A stretch of 64,000 nt of DNA from Burkholderiales bacterium (GTDB taxonomy: Bacteria > Pseudomonadota > Gammaproteobacteria > Burkholderiales > JAEUOS01): positions 248,001-312,000 of the forward strand of contig JAEUOR010000002.1 in NCBI GenBank assembly GCA_016790635.1. The letters are read 5' to 3'. The notes under the pieces are model-generated. The model saw nothing but the letters and a program-made list of their open reading frames with translations. It did no database searches and was not told the origin of the DNA. This document shows, in pieces, positions 1 through 9,388 of the stretch; within the stretch, counting starts at the first letter, position 1, and each line of letters opens with the position of its first letter. The translations under genes were made by a program, and so were the position numbers.

Positions 1-392
1 GGCGCGCGATCGAGGTCCAGGCAGGGTTTGTCGCCGAAATGCGGTGCGCCCAGCAAACGCCCGCCCAGGTCATAGGTCCAGCGATGCAGCGGGCAGACGA
101 TGTTTTCGCGCTTGCCGCGCCCGTTCAACATGACCGCCTGGCGATGACGGCACACGTTGGAGAGGAGTTCCACACCCCGGCCGTTGTTGACCAGCACCTG
201 CGCCTGGCCGCGCCAGTCGAGCACGTGGAAGTCACCCGGTTCGGGCGTCATGAGCTCGTGTCCGACATAGCCCGGGGCGTTGCCGAAGTGGACCTTCAGC
301 TCCTCGGCGAAGACATGCGGATCGAGGTAGGCGACGACCGGAAGCTGCGATGCAGAGCGGGCCAGAAGCCCGGCATTGGCAATGTCCGACAT
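1..392 (-). CDS. Rieske [2Fe-2S] aromatic ring-hydroxylating oxygenase, alpha subunit (partial, C-terminus outside window)
   Basis: Only the first 130 residues lie in the window. They contain the Rieske cluster pattern C-x-H (C81, H83) and C-x2-H (C100, H103). In the family this domain passes electrons to a mononuclear iron site in the C-terminal domain, which lies beyond the left edge. The ATG at 392 is preceded by a GGGAG ribosome-binding site about 6 nt upstream, which supports this start. The gene is divergent from xseB across about 257 nt with no other gene. The substrate cannot be inferred from this fragment; aromatic acids or quaternary amines are typical for the superfamily. Confidence 0.85.
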   Translation of the reverse strand, partial: MSDIANAGLLARSASQLPVVAYLDPHVFAEELKVHFGNAPGYVGHELMTPEPGDFHVLDWRGQAQVLVNNGRGVELLSNVCRHRQAVMLNGRGKRENIVCPLHRWTYDLGGRLLGAPHFGDKPCLDLDRA

Positions 393-649
393 TTCTTGCT
401 CTCCCGGCAGCCCCTCGGGGCTGCCTCTGACGGTGGGTCACCGACGGCGCATAGCGGCCGCCGGACCAGATGTCATGCGTCAGGCGCAGCGCGGGCCATC
501 ACGCGCGAGCGGACAGCGGAGTCGGGGAGAGGACGACATGGACGGATTCTACCCCTGCCCAAAGGCGGATGCCAGCGTCTCGGGCCGTGGGTTGCGCGGT
601 TTAGAATGTGGTGTTTCATCCGGCCCCGCAATTGCGGCGCGTGTGATCC

Positions 650-928
650 TTGCCCAAGACCCCTCCTGTTGCCGCCCCGCCCGCCGCGGAAACCCTGAGC
701 TTCGAGGCGGCCGTCGCCGAGCTTGACGCCATCGTCGCGGCGATGGAGTCGGGCAGCCTGCCGCTCGAGGAGTCGCTCGCGGCCTACAAGCGCGGCGCGG
801 AACTGGTGCGCGCCGCGCAGGCACGCCTTTCGACCGCCGAGCAGCAGATTCGCATCCTCGAGGACGGCATGCTCAAGCCCTTCGAGGTTTCGGCCTCGCG
901 CGCCGGCGCTGGAGAGGCTGACACGTGA
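650..928 (+). CDS. xseB: Exodeoxyribonuclease VII small subunit
   Basis: This 92-residue protein matches the small subunit of exonuclease VII, which with XseA degrades single-stranded DNA to acid-soluble oligonucleotides. The signature is the short helical hairpin FEAAVAELDAIVAAMESG, then LPLEESLAAYKRG and a following AEQQIRILE segment. The length is slightly above the usual 75-85 residues because of a proline/alanine-rich N-terminus. The start is a TTG at 650 with no strong ribosome-binding site, so the exact start is uncertain. The stop overlaps the GTG start of ispA by 4 nt (GTGA). The xseB-ispA-dxs order is common in beta- and gammaproteobacteria. Confidence 0.9.
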   Translation: MPKTPPVAAPPAAETLSFEAAVAELDAIVAAMESGSLPLEESLAAYKRGAELVRAAQARLSTAEQQIRILEDGMLKPFEVSASRAGAGEADT

Positions 929-1812
929 CCGATTTCGAACACTGGATGGCGGCCACGCAGGAGCGCATGGAAGGGGCGTTGGCGCGCTGCCTGCCCCCGT
1001 CCAGTCAGGTGCCCGCGCGCCTGCACGATGCGATGCGCTATGCCGTGCTGGGAGGCGGCAAGCGCGTACGCCCCTTGCTGGTATTCGCAGCCGGGGAGCT
1101 TGTCGATGCGCGCGCGCCCGCGCTCGAGCCTCCCGCGTGCGCGGTGGAACTGGTGCATGCCTATTCGTTGGTGCATGACGACCTGCCTTGCATGGACGAC
1201 GATGTCCTCAGACGCGGCAAGCCGACCGTGCACGTCGAATTCGACTACGCGACCGCGCTCTTGGCTGGTGACGCCTTGCAGACACAGGCCTTCGAGGTGC
1301 TGGCCGGGAGCGCAGAACTGGGCGAAACGCAACGCCTGCAGATGGTCGCGACGCTGGCACGCGCGGCCGGCTCGCGCGGCATGTGCGGCGGCCAGCAGAT
1401 CGACCTCGACGCCGTCGGCCAGGTCTTGAGCGAACCCGAACTGGAGATGATGCACATCCACAAGACCGGCGCCTTGATTCGCGCCGCCGTGCACATGGGT
1501 ACGCTGGCCGGCACCCCGCTGAGCGCGGCCGACGCCGGGCGCGTGGATCATTTCGCGAAGCAGGCCGGGCTGCTTTTCCAGGTCGTCGACGACATCCTCG
1601 ACGCTACCACCGACACCGCGACGCTGGGCAAGACCGCCGGCAAGGATCAGGCGGCCGACAAGCCGACCTATGTCTCCATTCTTGGCCTGGCCGCGGCGCG
1701 CACCAAGGCGCGCGACCTCCTGGAGGCGGCGCTGGAGGCGCTGTCGGTCTTCGGCGCGCGCGCGGCGCGTCTTTCCGCGTTGGCGCAGTTCATCGCCCGG
1801 CGCAGTTTCTGA
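925..1812 (+). CDS. ispA: Polyprenyl (farnesyl) diphosphate synthase
   Basis: A 295-residue trans-prenyltransferase that condenses isopentenyl diphosphate with allylic diphosphates to give farnesyl diphosphate, the precursor of quinones and undecaprenyl carriers. The first aspartate-rich motif DDLPCMDDD is at residues 85-93, with the GGGKRVRP substrate-binding segment at 43-50. The second aspartate motif DDILD is at 222-226. The gene sits between xseB (4-nt overlap) and dxs (11-nt gap), so it is almost certainly co-transcribed with the first enzyme of the MEP pathway that supplies its substrates. Confidence 0.93.
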   Translation: MTDFEHWMAATQERMEGALARCLPPSSQVPARLHDAMRYAVLGGGKRVRPLLVFAAGELVDARAPALEPPACAVELVHAYSLVHDDLPCMDDDVLRRGKPTVHVEFDYATALLAGDALQTQAFEVLAGSAELGETQRLQMVATLARAAGSRGMCGGQQIDLDAVGQVLSEPELEMMHIHKTGALIRAAVHMGTLAGTPLSAADAGRVDHFAKQAGLLFQVVDDILDATTDTATLGKTAGKDQAADKPTYVSILGLAAARTKARDLLEAALEALSVFGARAARLSALAQFIARRSF

Positions 1813-1823
1813 CTTCACCACCC

Positions 1824-3710
1824 ATGTCCTTTTCCCTGCTGGAGACCATCAACAACCCGGCCGACCTGCGCCGCCTGGCGCGGCGCGAGCTCGATGTCCT
1901 GGCCGGGCAGTTGCGCGCCTTCGTGCTCGAATCGGTGGCCCGCACCGGCGGTCACCTGTCGTCCAACCTGGGAACGGTCGAACTGACCATCGCGCTGCAC
2001 TACGTCTTCAACACCCCCTACGACCGGCTGGTGTGGGACGTCGGCCACCAGACCTACCCGCACAAGATCCTGACCGGCCGGCGCGAACGCATGGACACGC
2101 TCAGGCAACTGGACGGCATCTCCGGGTTTCCGCGCCGCGTGGAAAGCGAGTACGACACCTTCGGCACCGCGCATTCGTCGACTTCGATTTCGGCCGCGCT
2201 GGGCATGGCACTGGCGGCCAAGCAGAAGGGCGAGGATCGCTACGCCGTGGCCGTCATCGGCGACGGCGCCATGTCGGCCGGCATGGCCTTCGAGGCGCTT
2301 AACAACGGCGGGGTGCATCCCGACGCGCGCCTGATCGTGATCCTGAACGACAACGACATGTCGATCTCGCCGCCGGTCGGCGCGCTCAACCGGTACCTGG
2401 CGCGCCTCATGTCGGGCAAGTTCTACGCCGCCGCCAGGCGCGCCGGCGAGCGTGTGCTGGGTGTCGCGCCGCCGCTGTGGGAACTGGCCAAGCGCTTCGA
2501 GGAGCATGCCAAGGGCATGGTCGTGCCGGGCACCCTGTTCGAAGAGTTCGGCTTCAACTACATCGGCCCGATCGACGGGCACGATCTTGATTCGCTGATT
2601 CCGACGCTGCAGAACCTGAAGGCCCTGAAGGGCCCGCAGTTCCTGCACGTGGTCACGCGCAAGGGACAGGGCTACAAACTGGCGGAGGCCGACCCGGTGC
2701 TCTACCACGGCCCCGGCAAGTTCGATCCCGCCCACGGCATCGTCGCCAAAAGCGGCGGCAAACCGACTTACACCCAGGTGTTCGGCGACTGGCTGTGCGA
2801 CATGGCGGCCGCCGACCCGCGCTTAGTCGGCATCACGCCCGCTATGCGTGAAGGGTCCGGCATGGTCACCTTTGCCGAGCGATTCCCCGAGCGCTATCAC
2901 GATGTCGGCATCGCCGAGCAGCACGCGCTGACCTTTGCGGCGGGTCTGGCCTGCGAGGGCGTGAAGCCCGTGGTCGCGATCTACTCGACCTTTCTGCAGC
3001 GCGCCTACGACCAACTCATTCATGACATCGCCCTGCAGGACCTGCCGGTGCTGTTCGCGATCGACCGTGCCGGACTGGTGGGTGCCGACGGCGCGACCCA
3101 CGCAGGCAGCTATGACCTGAGTTTCCTGCGCTGCATACCGAATGTTGCAGTCATGGCGCCGGCAGACGAGAACGAATGCCGGCAGATGCTTTACACGGGG
3201 TTCTTGCGCAACCATCCGGTCGCGGTGCGCTACCCGCGCGGCAGCGGCCCCGGCGTTGCGGTGCAGAAGGAGATGACCGAACTGCCCTGGGGCAAGGGGG
3301 AGGTGCGGCGCCGTGCGGCGCGTGCCGAGATCGCGATCCTGGCCTTCGGTTCCATGCTCGGCCCGGCGCTTGCAGCCGGTGAGGAACTCGACGCGACCGT
3401 GGTCAACATGCGGTTTGTCAAGCCGGTCGACGCTGAACTCGTAGCCGAGATGGCACTCGGCCATGAGCTCATCGTCACGGTCGAGGAAAATGTCGTCGCA
3501 GGCGGCGCCGGTGCGGCCTGCGCCGAGGCACTGGCAGAGGCGGGCATCGTGGTACCCATGCTGCACTTGGGGTTACCGGACGTCTTTGTCGACCATGGCG
3601 ATCCGGCCAAACTGCTATCGTTGCAGGGGCTGGACGCGCAAGGCATCGGCAAGGCCGTTGCCCTGCGCCTGAGCCAGTTGCCGCGCCGGGATTTGCGCAA
3701 GACGGCTTGA
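1824..3710 (+). CDS. dxs: 1-deoxy-D-xylulose-5-phosphate synthase
   Basis: A thiamine-diphosphate enzyme of 628 residues that makes 1-deoxyxylulose 5-phosphate from pyruvate and glyceraldehyde 3-phosphate, the entry step of the MEP isoprenoid pathway. The N-terminal domain has [13 protein letters not shown] and the ThDP/Mg motif beginning [18 protein letters not shown] near residue 146, followed by NDND. The central pyrimidine-binding domain has [10 protein letters not shown] and the C-terminal transketolase domain follows. The ATG at 1824 gives the family length; the open frame extends upstream into ispA, but that part is only a shadow. It lies 11 nt after ispA and is followed by folE2. Confidence 0.95.
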   Translation: MSFSLLETINNPADLRRLARRELDVLAGQLRAFVLESVARTGGHLSSNLGTVELTIALHYVFNTPYDRLVWDVGHQTYPHKILTGRRERMDTLRQLDGISGFPRRVESEYDTFGTAHSSTSISAALGMALAAKQKGEDRYAVAVIGDGAMSAGMAFEALNNGGVHPDARLIVILNDNDMSISPPVGALNRYLARLMSGKFYAAARRAGERVLGVAPPLWELAKRFEEHAKGMVVPGTLFEEFGFNYIGPIDGHDLDSLIPTLQNLKALKGPQFLHVVTRKGQGYKLAEADPVLYHGPGKFDPAHGIVAKSGGKPTYTQVFGDWLCDMAAADPRLVGITPAMREGSGMVTFAERFPERYHDVGIAEQHALTFAAGLACEGVKPVVAIYSTFLQRAYDQLIHDIALQDLPVLFAIDRAGLVGADGATHAGSYDLSFLRCIPNVAVMAPADENECRQMLYTGFLRNHPVAVRYPRGSGPGVAVQKEMTELPWGKGEVRRRAARAEIAILAFGSMLGPALAAGEELDATVVNMRFVKPVDAELVAEMALGHELIVTVEENVVAGGAGAACAEALAEAGIVVPMLHLGLPDVFVDHGDPAKLLSLQGLDAQGIGKAVALRLSQLPRRDLRKTA

Positions 3711-3787
3711 AAAAACCGAGTAGCCCCGCATCTGCAGAGGCTGCTCCAATGCAAGGACGCGGCGCCACGCCGCGACAAGGCACACCC

Positions 3788-4618
3788 ATGAATACCCGCG
3801 ACAGCGCGTTCTCCGATCCCGCCACCGCGCCGATCGCCGACACCCAGAGCATGGCCGACCACCGGCGCATCGCCATCGACCGGGTCGGCATCAAGGCCAT
3901 CCGTCATCCGGTCAGGATCGCCGAGCGGCCAGACGCGCAAGGCACAGCCGGCGTGCAGCACACGGTGGCCACCTTCGACATGGCCGTCGGGCTGCCGCAG
4001 GAATTCAAGGGTACGCACATGTCGCGCTTTGTCGCGATACTGAATGCGCACGAACGCGAGATCACGGTCGAATCCTTCCGCGCGATGCTGGGCGAGATGG
4101 TCGAACGACTGGGCGCCGCCAGCGGGCGCATCGAGATGCGTTTCCCTTATTTCGTCGACAAGGCCGCGCCGGTCACCGGGGTCAGAAGCCTGATCGACTA
4201 CGAGGTCACTTTCGTCGGCGAGATCAGCGATGGCGCCGCGCGTCTGCGCCAGACCGTGCTGGTGCCGGTGACGAGCCTGTGCCCGTGTTCCAAGGAAATC
4301 TCCGAGAGGGGGGCGCACAACCAGCGTTCGCACGTGACCGTGACCGCGGAATCACGCGAACTGGTGTGGATCGAGGACATCATCGACCTGGTCGAGGCGC
4401 AGGCTTCCAGCCAGCTCTACGGGCTTCTCAAGCGCCCGGACGAGAAATTCGTCACCGAACGCGCCTATGACAACCCCAAGTTCGTCGAGGACATGGTGCG
4501 CGATGTCGCCGCCGCGCTCAACGCAGATTCGCGCATCCGCGCCTACCGGGTCGAGGCGGAGAACTTCGAGTCCATCCACAACCACTCCGCCTACGCGGTG
4601 ATCGAGCGCGGCGCGTAA
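3788..4618 (+). CDS. folE2: GTP cyclohydrolase I, type IB (FolE2)
   Basis: A 276-residue metal-dependent GTP cyclohydrolase of the COG1469/type IB class. It converts GTP to dihydroneopterin triphosphate for folate and related pterins. The metal-binding cysteine lies in SLCPCSKE near residue 165, and the family motifs [15 protein letters not shown] and NHSAYAVIE are present. The ATG at 3788 fits the family length; the frame is open back to the end of dxs, but that leader has no family similarity. It sits 77 nt downstream of dxs, so it may belong to the same transcript. Type IB enzymes are often used under zinc limitation, but I saw no clear Zur box. Confidence 0.93.
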   Translation: MNTRDSAFSDPATAPIADTQSMADHRRIAIDRVGIKAIRHPVRIAERPDAQGTAGVQHTVATFDMAVGLPQEFKGTHMSRFVAILNAHEREITVESFRAMLGEMVERLGAASGRIEMRFPYFVDKAAPVTGVRSLIDYEVTFVGEISDGAARLRQTVLVPVTSLCPCSKEISERGAHNQRSHVTVTAESRELVWIEDIIDLVEAQASSQLYGLLKRPDEKFVTERAYDNPKFVEDMVRDVAAALNADSRIRAYRVEAENFESIHNHSAYAVIERGA

Positions 4619-4630
4619 GCGTCTAGAGCA

Positions 4631-4688
4631 CGGCGCGTGAGCGCCGAAGGCCCGGCGACAAAGCCCCTAGTGCGGCGCGGAAGCGCCG
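4631..4688. repeat. Pair of near-identical GNRA-capped hairpins between convergent genes
   Basis: Two copies of the stem CGGCGC/GCGCCG occur 42 nt apart (4631-4646 and 4673-4688). The tetraloops are GTGA and GGAA, both of GNRA type. Each copy is preceded by a CTAG. They lie between the convergent ends of folE2 and the hydrolase gene. There is no T-run, so this is not a classic intrinsic terminator. It could act as a bidirectional transcript-end or RNA-stability structure, or be a small REP-like repeat. Confidence 0.55.
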
Positions 4689-4692
4689 AGGG

Positions 4693-5709
4693 TCACGCGC
4701 CTGCGGCGTTGCCGAAATCCTGCGGGCGCGGCGCGATGCGATCCGGCGGCGTGAGCAGCATGCGATGTGTCGCCAACGCCTCCTCGATGGCGCGCGACTC
4801 GCTTGCCAGCGCGGTCTTGAGAAAGGCGACGCACAGGTCGCGGGTTGCTGCCTTGATCGCCAGGGCGCGCTCGGAGCGGGTGCGGTCGGTGAAGACGCTG
4901 TGCTCGCCGCCCTCGAAGACCGCCAGGTACTTGGGGCCGGCAAGCGCGTCGAAGACGGCGATGCGGTCGGCCGGCTCGGAGCGATAGCCCGGGATGCGGA
5001 TCAGGTCCGCGGTGCCGGTGATGTGCAGGGTCGGGACGCGCACATCGCGCAGCACGGCGGCCTGGTCGGCCTCGCCATAGAACGGCGGGGCCGAGAGCAG
5101 GATCGCCGCGCGCACACGGTCATCGGCCACGTTGACCCGCTTGCCGTCGCGTTCGACAGCAGCGCCGGCGAGGAGCATGGCGGTATTGGCGCCGTACGAA
5201 TGGCCAGCCACGGCGATGCGCTTCGCGTCAATGCGCGACGCCAGCGCGATGTCGTCCAGGACCCGGCTGATGGCGAACGAGACATCCTGCGCGCGCGCCA
5301 GGGCATTGGCGTCGCTGGCCGCTTCCTGCAGGCTGCCGATCAACGACAGCACGTTGCCGGTCCACACGGAGCGGTCGCTGCCCGCGTGCTGCACGTGGAC
5401 GGCGACGAAGCCGTTGGCCGCCAGGTGCCGGCCGAGGTGGCTGTAGCCGAAGCGCGACCCGCCCATGCCGTGCGAGAACACCACCAGCGGGGCGCGTGCG
5501 GCACCCGTGCCGGCCGGCGGCAGGTAGATGCGCGCCGGTACGGTGCGCTCGCGCGCCGCATCGCGCCACTCGGCGTCCTGCGTGGTGATGCCCGACGCGT
5601 CGGTGCCTGCCGGCGGCGGGCTGAAGGAACGCGTTTGCGCCTGCGCCACCGGCGCCAGCATGAGCGCGGCGACGAGGGCGAAGGCATGGACCAGGGAAGA
5701 ACGGCGCAT
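4693..5709 (-). CDS. Exported alpha/beta hydrolase (dienelactone hydrolase/acetylhydrolase-like)
   Basis: A 338-residue protein with an N-terminal secretion signal (basic MRRSS, a hydrophobic stretch, then a likely cleavage after PVAQAQ). The alpha/beta hydrolase fold shows the oxyanion segment VVFSHGMGGSR and the nucleophile elbow AGHSYG with Ser171. A candidate acid lies in the TADLIR segment and a catalytic His in EGGEHSVF. The product is probably a periplasmic or outer-membrane esterase or lipase-like enzyme; the substrate is unknown. Its ATG overlaps the stop of the upstream transporter by 1 nt (TGATG), so the two are translationally coupled and probably work together. Confidence 0.8.
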   Translation of the reverse strand: MRRSSLVHAFALVAALMLAPVAQAQTRSFSPPPAGTDASGITTQDAEWRDAARERTVPARIYLPPAGTGAARAPLVVFSHGMGGSRFGYSHLGRHLAANGFVAVHVQHAGSDRSVWTGNVLSLIGSLQEAASDANALARAQDVSFAISRVLDDIALASRIDAKRIAVAGHSYGANTAMLLAGAAVERDGKRVNVADDRVRAAILLSAPPFYGEADQAAVLRDVRVPTLHITGTADLIRIPGYRSEPADRIAVFDALAGPKYLAVFEGGEHSVFTDRTRSERALAIKAATRDLCVAFLKTALASESRAIEEALATHRMLLTPPDRIAPRPQDFGNAAGA

Positions 5710-7259
5710 CAGGCGCTCCTCAGGTTGGCGCGGCGCACCAGCGCCACGGCGAGCAAGGGTACCAAAAGTCCGATCAGGATCACGGCCAGGTAGAGATCAC
5801 CCAGCTGGCTGTAGTCGGCCGGCGTCTTGATGGCCTTGCTGACCGGGTCGCGCACCTCGCGGGTGATGGTGAAGATTTCGTTCAAGTACTTGGTCAACAG
5901 TTGCGAGGCCGACAGCGCCAGGTTGGTGAACGAGGCCATGACCGCGAAGTAGGTGGCTTTCAGGTGATCGGGCGCCGAATTGGCGATCCACGCCAGCATC
6001 GGCACCATGGCGATCTGCCCCAGGGGCGACTCCAGCGCCGTGTCGATCAGCGCGATAACGCGTGCATCGACCACCCCGCCGGTATGTCTGGCGGTCCATT
6101 CGTGCAGGCCGTGGTACATGCCGATCTGCGGCAATGACAGCACCGCGCCCGCCACGGTCAGGAAGGTCACGATGGTGAAGATCGAGCGCTCGGCCATGAA
6201 GCGGCGAAAGGCGAACAGTCCGACCATGGCCAGGACGCTGCCGACCAGCGACAGGCGCGCCAGGAAGGACGGGTCGAAATTGAGGACATCGATCATCCAC
6301 CACGAGGCGCCGGCGCCGGTGTTGGGCATGGCGCGAAAGACGAAGATCACGATCGCGGTGCCGATGAGCGTCGCGCGCGACTGGGCATCGAGTTCACGCA
6401 CCAGGCGCACCATGAGGAAGATGATGATCGCCATCGAGGCGCAGAAGATGATCTCCTGCGCGCCGGGCAGCTTGGCCAGGCCGACCGTGACCGAGACCAG
6501 CACGAAGGCCAGCCCGCCGCCCAGGATCCACCAGTTGACCGGCGGCCGCGCAAAATTCTGCACGTATTGGCGCGGATTGCGCCAGCGCAGCCACAGGGCC
6601 AAGAGCACGCCGGAGACCGATACCGCCGGGATCAGCAGCGCGAACTGGTAGACGCTCAGGTAGGCGCGCGCCTTCTCGGCCGGCGGCAGCTTGCCGGTGT
6701 CGGCCAGCAAAAACACATTGGCCAGCGCCACCAGGATCGTGCCGCCGACGATGGCCACGCGGCCCAGGGTCTGCATGGTGGTGTGCATGGAGCGGCGCTC
6801 GTCCGCGGGAATCTCGCGTCCGTCGGCTTCCACGCGCGGCACCGCTTCCACCGTCATGGCGTCGGCCACCACGTCCTGGATCATGTAGCCGGTGGGCGAG
6901 AGCAGCGCCGCGGTTACGTACCAGGCCTCGGCGCTCATGATCGAGCGCATGGCGTCGGGGCTGGCCAGGAGCCCGATCATGATCGAAAGGCTCGCCACCA
7001 TGAGCCCGGCACCCAGGAACACCAGGCTTTCCTTCCAGCGCCAGATGAGGTCGACAAAGTGCCCCACCGGCATCTTGAGCGCCCAGGGCAGCACTGCCCA
7101 GAAGCCCAGGGCGGCCAGGAAGCTGGCCGACAGCCCCAGGTACTCCTTGACGAAGAACGTGCCGACGATGCCGGTCAAGCCCGATATGCCGGCCGCCACG
7201 TAGACCATCAGCGGCGGCAGGTAGGACAGGCGGAACGAGGACAGGAGCGACGTGCGCAT
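5709..7259 (-). CDS. Polytopic transporter, major-facilitator/BT1 (folate-biopterin) type
   Basis: A 516-residue membrane protein with about 12 hydrophobic segments. The region APDHLKATYFAVMASFTNLA and the early GLTGIVGTFFVKEYLGLSA segment resemble the folate-biopterin transporter branch (BT1-like) of the MFS; I recognise the overall class but not the substrate. I chose the ATG at 7259. A longer reading from a GTG at 7340 would add an unlikely polar leader. The gene is overlapped by the downstream exported hydrolase, which suggests import or export of an ester or of its hydrolysis product. Folate transport is only a family-level guess, although folE2 lies close by on the other strand. Confidence 0.65.
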   Translation of the reverse strand: MRTSLLSSFRLSYLPPLMVYVAAGISGLTGIVGTFFVKEYLGLSASFLAALGFWAVLPWALKMPVGHFVDLIWRWKESLVFLGAGLMVASLSIMIGLLASPDAMRSIMSAEAWYVTAALLSPTGYMIQDVVADAMTVEAVPRVEADGREIPADERRSMHTTMQTLGRVAIVGGTILVALANVFLLADTGKLPPAEKARAYLSVYQFALLIPAVSVSGVLLALWLRWRNPRQYVQNFARPPVNWWILGGGLAFVLVSVTVGLAKLPGAQEIIFCASMAIIIFLMVRLVRELDAQSRATLIGTAIVIFVFRAMPNTGAGASWWMIDVLNFDPSFLARLSLVGSVLAMVGLFAFRRFMAERSIFTIVTFLTVAGAVLSLPQIGMYHGLHEWTARHTGGVVDARVIALIDTALESPLGQIAMVPMLAWIANSAPDHLKATYFAVMASFTNLALSASQLLTKYLNEIFTITREVRDPVSKAIKTPADYSQLGDLYLAVILIGLLVPLLAVALVRRANLRSA

Positions 7260-7344
7260 GACGAGCGGAAGAGGTAGGGGCGTTGGGTGGTACGCAGTCG
7301 CGCGGTGCCGGGATGCAGGCACGGGCAGGCGACGCGACACATCG

Positions 7345-7369
7345 ATTATCGCCTGCGATGCCCGATAAT
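7345..7369. promoter_or_regulatory. Inverted repeat ATTATCG-N11-CGATAAT upstream of Bug receptor gene
   Basis: A perfect 7-bp inverted repeat with an 11-nt spacer lies 29 nt before the ATG of the receptor gene and between two divergent genes. The right arm contains GATAAT, close to a -10 box. The spacing and symmetry suit a dimeric repressor or activator, but no regulator gene is adjacent. Confidence 0.4.
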
Positions 7370-7397
7370 GCCTTGCGTTCTGAACCGGAGACCGTTG

Positions 7398-8357
7398 ATG
7401 CGCATCGCCCGCTGGTTGATCCTCACGCTCTTAGCCGTCGGCTGCGCGCAGGCGCAAGACAACTATCCGGCCCGACCGGTGCGCATCGTCGTCGGGCTCG
7501 CGCCCGGCGGGGGCATCGACGTGATCACGCGCATCGTCGCGCAGCGCCTTTCGGAGGGCCTGGGACAAAACGTGGTGGTCGAGAATCGCCCCGGCGCCTC
7601 GGGCATCATCGCCGCCGAGCAAGTCATGAAGGCCGCCGCCGACGGCTACACGCTGATGATGGCGCCGTCGGGCCCGATGGTCTTCAACGCGGTGATGTTC
7701 CCCAAGCTTTCCTACTCTCCCGTGTCCGACTTCGTGCCGGTGGCGATGGTCGCTTCCTTTCCGCTGATCGCGGTGGTGCACCCGGCCACGCCGGCGCGGT
7801 CGCTACGCGAACTCGCCGATTTCGCGCGCGCCAACCCGGCGCGCGCCAACTACGCGGCTTCGACCGCGGCCTTTCAGCTGGCCACCGAACTCTTCAACCT
7901 TTCGGCCGGCATCAAGATGGAGAACATCAACTACAAGGGCACCAACGAGTCGATCGCGGCGCTCATGGCCGGCGACGTGCTCTTCACCATCGCCGACAGC
8001 GGACCGGCCTCCGCGCAGCTGCGCGCCGGCAAGCTGCGCGGCCTGGCGGTGACCTCGCCTCGACGCATGGAGTCATTCCCGGACATTCCGACGGTGGCGG
8101 AGGCCGGATTTCCCGACCTGGAGGTGCGCCTCTGGTCCGGCCTTTTCGCGCCAGCCGGAACGCCGCGTGCCGTGCTACGGCGGCTTGAAGACGAAGTCGG
8201 TCGTGCGCTGGCCCACCCGGAGGTGCGCGAGCGCTTCGCCACCCTCACCGTCAGCGGCGGTGGCGCCAGCGGTGAGCAACTGGGCCGGATACTGGCCCAG
8301 GAGATCGAGCGCTGGGGTGCGGTGGCACGGCGCGCCAATGTCAAGTTCAACCCGTGA
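7398..8357 (+). CDS. Bug/TctC-type tripartite tricarboxylate transporter receptor
   Basis: A 319-residue periplasmic solute receptor. It starts with a signal peptide (LILTLLAVGCAQA) that includes a possible but weak lipobox (AVGC). The mature protein begins with the Bug hallmark YPARPVRIVVG followed by APGGGIDVITR, and contains ENRPGASG and the later YKGTNESIAALMAGDV loop that lines the ligand pocket. Bug proteins bind small carboxylates and present them to a TctAB permease or a sensor; neither is nearby. The stop overlaps the GTG of the following amidohydrolase, so its ligand is probably that enzyme's substrate or a relative. The frame is open further upstream but the signal peptide fixes the start. 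Confidence 0.88.
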   Translation: MRIARWLILTLLAVGCAQAQDNYPARPVRIVVGLAPGGGIDVITRIVAQRLSEGLGQNVVVENRPGASGIIAAEQVMKAAADGYTLMMAPSGPMVFNAVMFPKLSYSPVSDFVPVAMVASFPLIAVVHPATPARSLRELADFARANPARANYAASTAAFQLATELFNLSAGIKMENINYKGTNESIAALMAGDVLFTIADSGPASAQLRAGKLRGLAVTSPRRMESFPDIPTVAEAGFPDLEVRLWSGLFAPAGTPRAVLRRLEDEVGRALAHPEVRERFATLTVSGGGASGEQLGRILAQEIERWGAVARRANVKFNP

Positions 8358-9379
8358 CGGCGCCGGCGGAGGCGCGCGCGCCGGTCATCGACTTTCACGT
8401 GCACATGCTCGAGCCGGAGGTCTTCCGCGCTTCGACCAACAAGACCGTCTTCACCGGCTTTGGCGCCAATCCCATGCCGGCGCCGCGACCGGGCGCGGCA
8501 GGCATGATGCAGCGCATGTTCGATGCCGAAGCGGTCATTGCCGATCTTGACGCGCGCGGCATCGACGTTGGCGTCATCAGTTCGAGCACGGTGCTGCAGG
8601 GCACCTCGTGGGCTGACCCGGCGTCTGACGCCGCGCTGTGCCGGCGCTGCAACGAGCAGGCCGTCGACTGGCAGTCGCGGTACCCGGCGCGCTTCGTCGG
8701 CAGCATGGTCCTGCCCTTGCAGGCGCCAGGGCTCGCGTTGGCTGAATTGCGCCGGGCCGCCGATGAGGATGGCTTGCGGGTGGTCAACGCCGCGTCCAGC
8801 TACGCCGGCGCCTATCTGGGCGATGCGCGCTTTGACGCCTTCTGGGCGGAAGTCGCGCGCCGCGGGCTGGTGGTGTGGATTCATCCCGAGGGCGTGCGCG
8901 ACCCATGGTTCCAGGACTATGCGCTGTGGAATTCGCTGGGTCAGTCGATCGAGGAGGCCAAGGTCATGGCATCCCTCATCTACTCGGGCGTCATGGCCCG
9001 CTACCCGGAACTCAAGGTCGTCATCGCCCACGGCGGCGGCTACTTCCCGCACTATCTGGGGCGCATGGACCGCAACACCGCGAATCGCCCTGACACGGCA
9101 CGCAATATTGGCGGGCGACGACCCAGCGAGTTCCTGCGTGCGTTTCACTACGATGCCTGCGTCTACGACCCGGCCGTGCTCATGGTGCTGATCGAACGGG
9201 TCGGCGCCGATCGCCTCGTCATGGGCAGCGACTATCCGGTGGGCGAAGCCGATCCGCTGGGCTGGCTGCGCGCCTGCGGTGTGGCTGGTGACGATTGGCA
9301 GGCGATCGCCGGTGGCAACGCGGCGCGCCTGCTGGGACTCGCCGCCGCGGCGCCGACAACGACCATCTCATCACAGTAG
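8354..9379 (+). CDS. ACMSD-like metal-dependent amidohydrolase/decarboxylase
   Basis: A 341-residue TIM-barrel protein of the amidohydrolase 2 family, to which aminocarboxymuconate-semialdehyde decarboxylase and other non-oxidative decarboxylases belong. Metal ligands are visible as H15-x-H17 in DFHVHM, a downstream VIAHGGGYFP histidine and the terminal aspartate in MGSDYPVGE. GTG at 8354 overlaps the receptor stop by 4 nt. It forms one transcription unit with the Bug receptor before it and the CMD-family protein 9 nt after it, a typical aromatic-acid or semialdehyde catabolic arrangement. The substrate is unknown. Confidence 0.85.
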   Translation: MTAPAEARAPVIDFHVHMLEPEVFRASTNKTVFTGFGANPMPAPRPGAAGMMQRMFDAEAVIADLDARGIDVGVISSSTVLQGTSWADPASDAALCRRCNEQAVDWQSRYPARFVGSMVLPLQAPGLALAELRRAADEDGLRVVNAASSYAGAYLGDARFDAFWAEVARRGLVVWIHPEGVRDPWFQDYALWNSLGQSIEEAKVMASLIYSGVMARYPELKVVIAHGGGYFPHYLGRMDRNTANRPDTARNIGGRRPSEFLRAFHYDACVYDPAVLMVLIERVGADRLVMGSDYPVGEADPLGWLRACGVAGDDWQAIAGGNAARLLGLAAAAPTTTISSQ

Positions 9380-9388
9380 GAGAACAGC

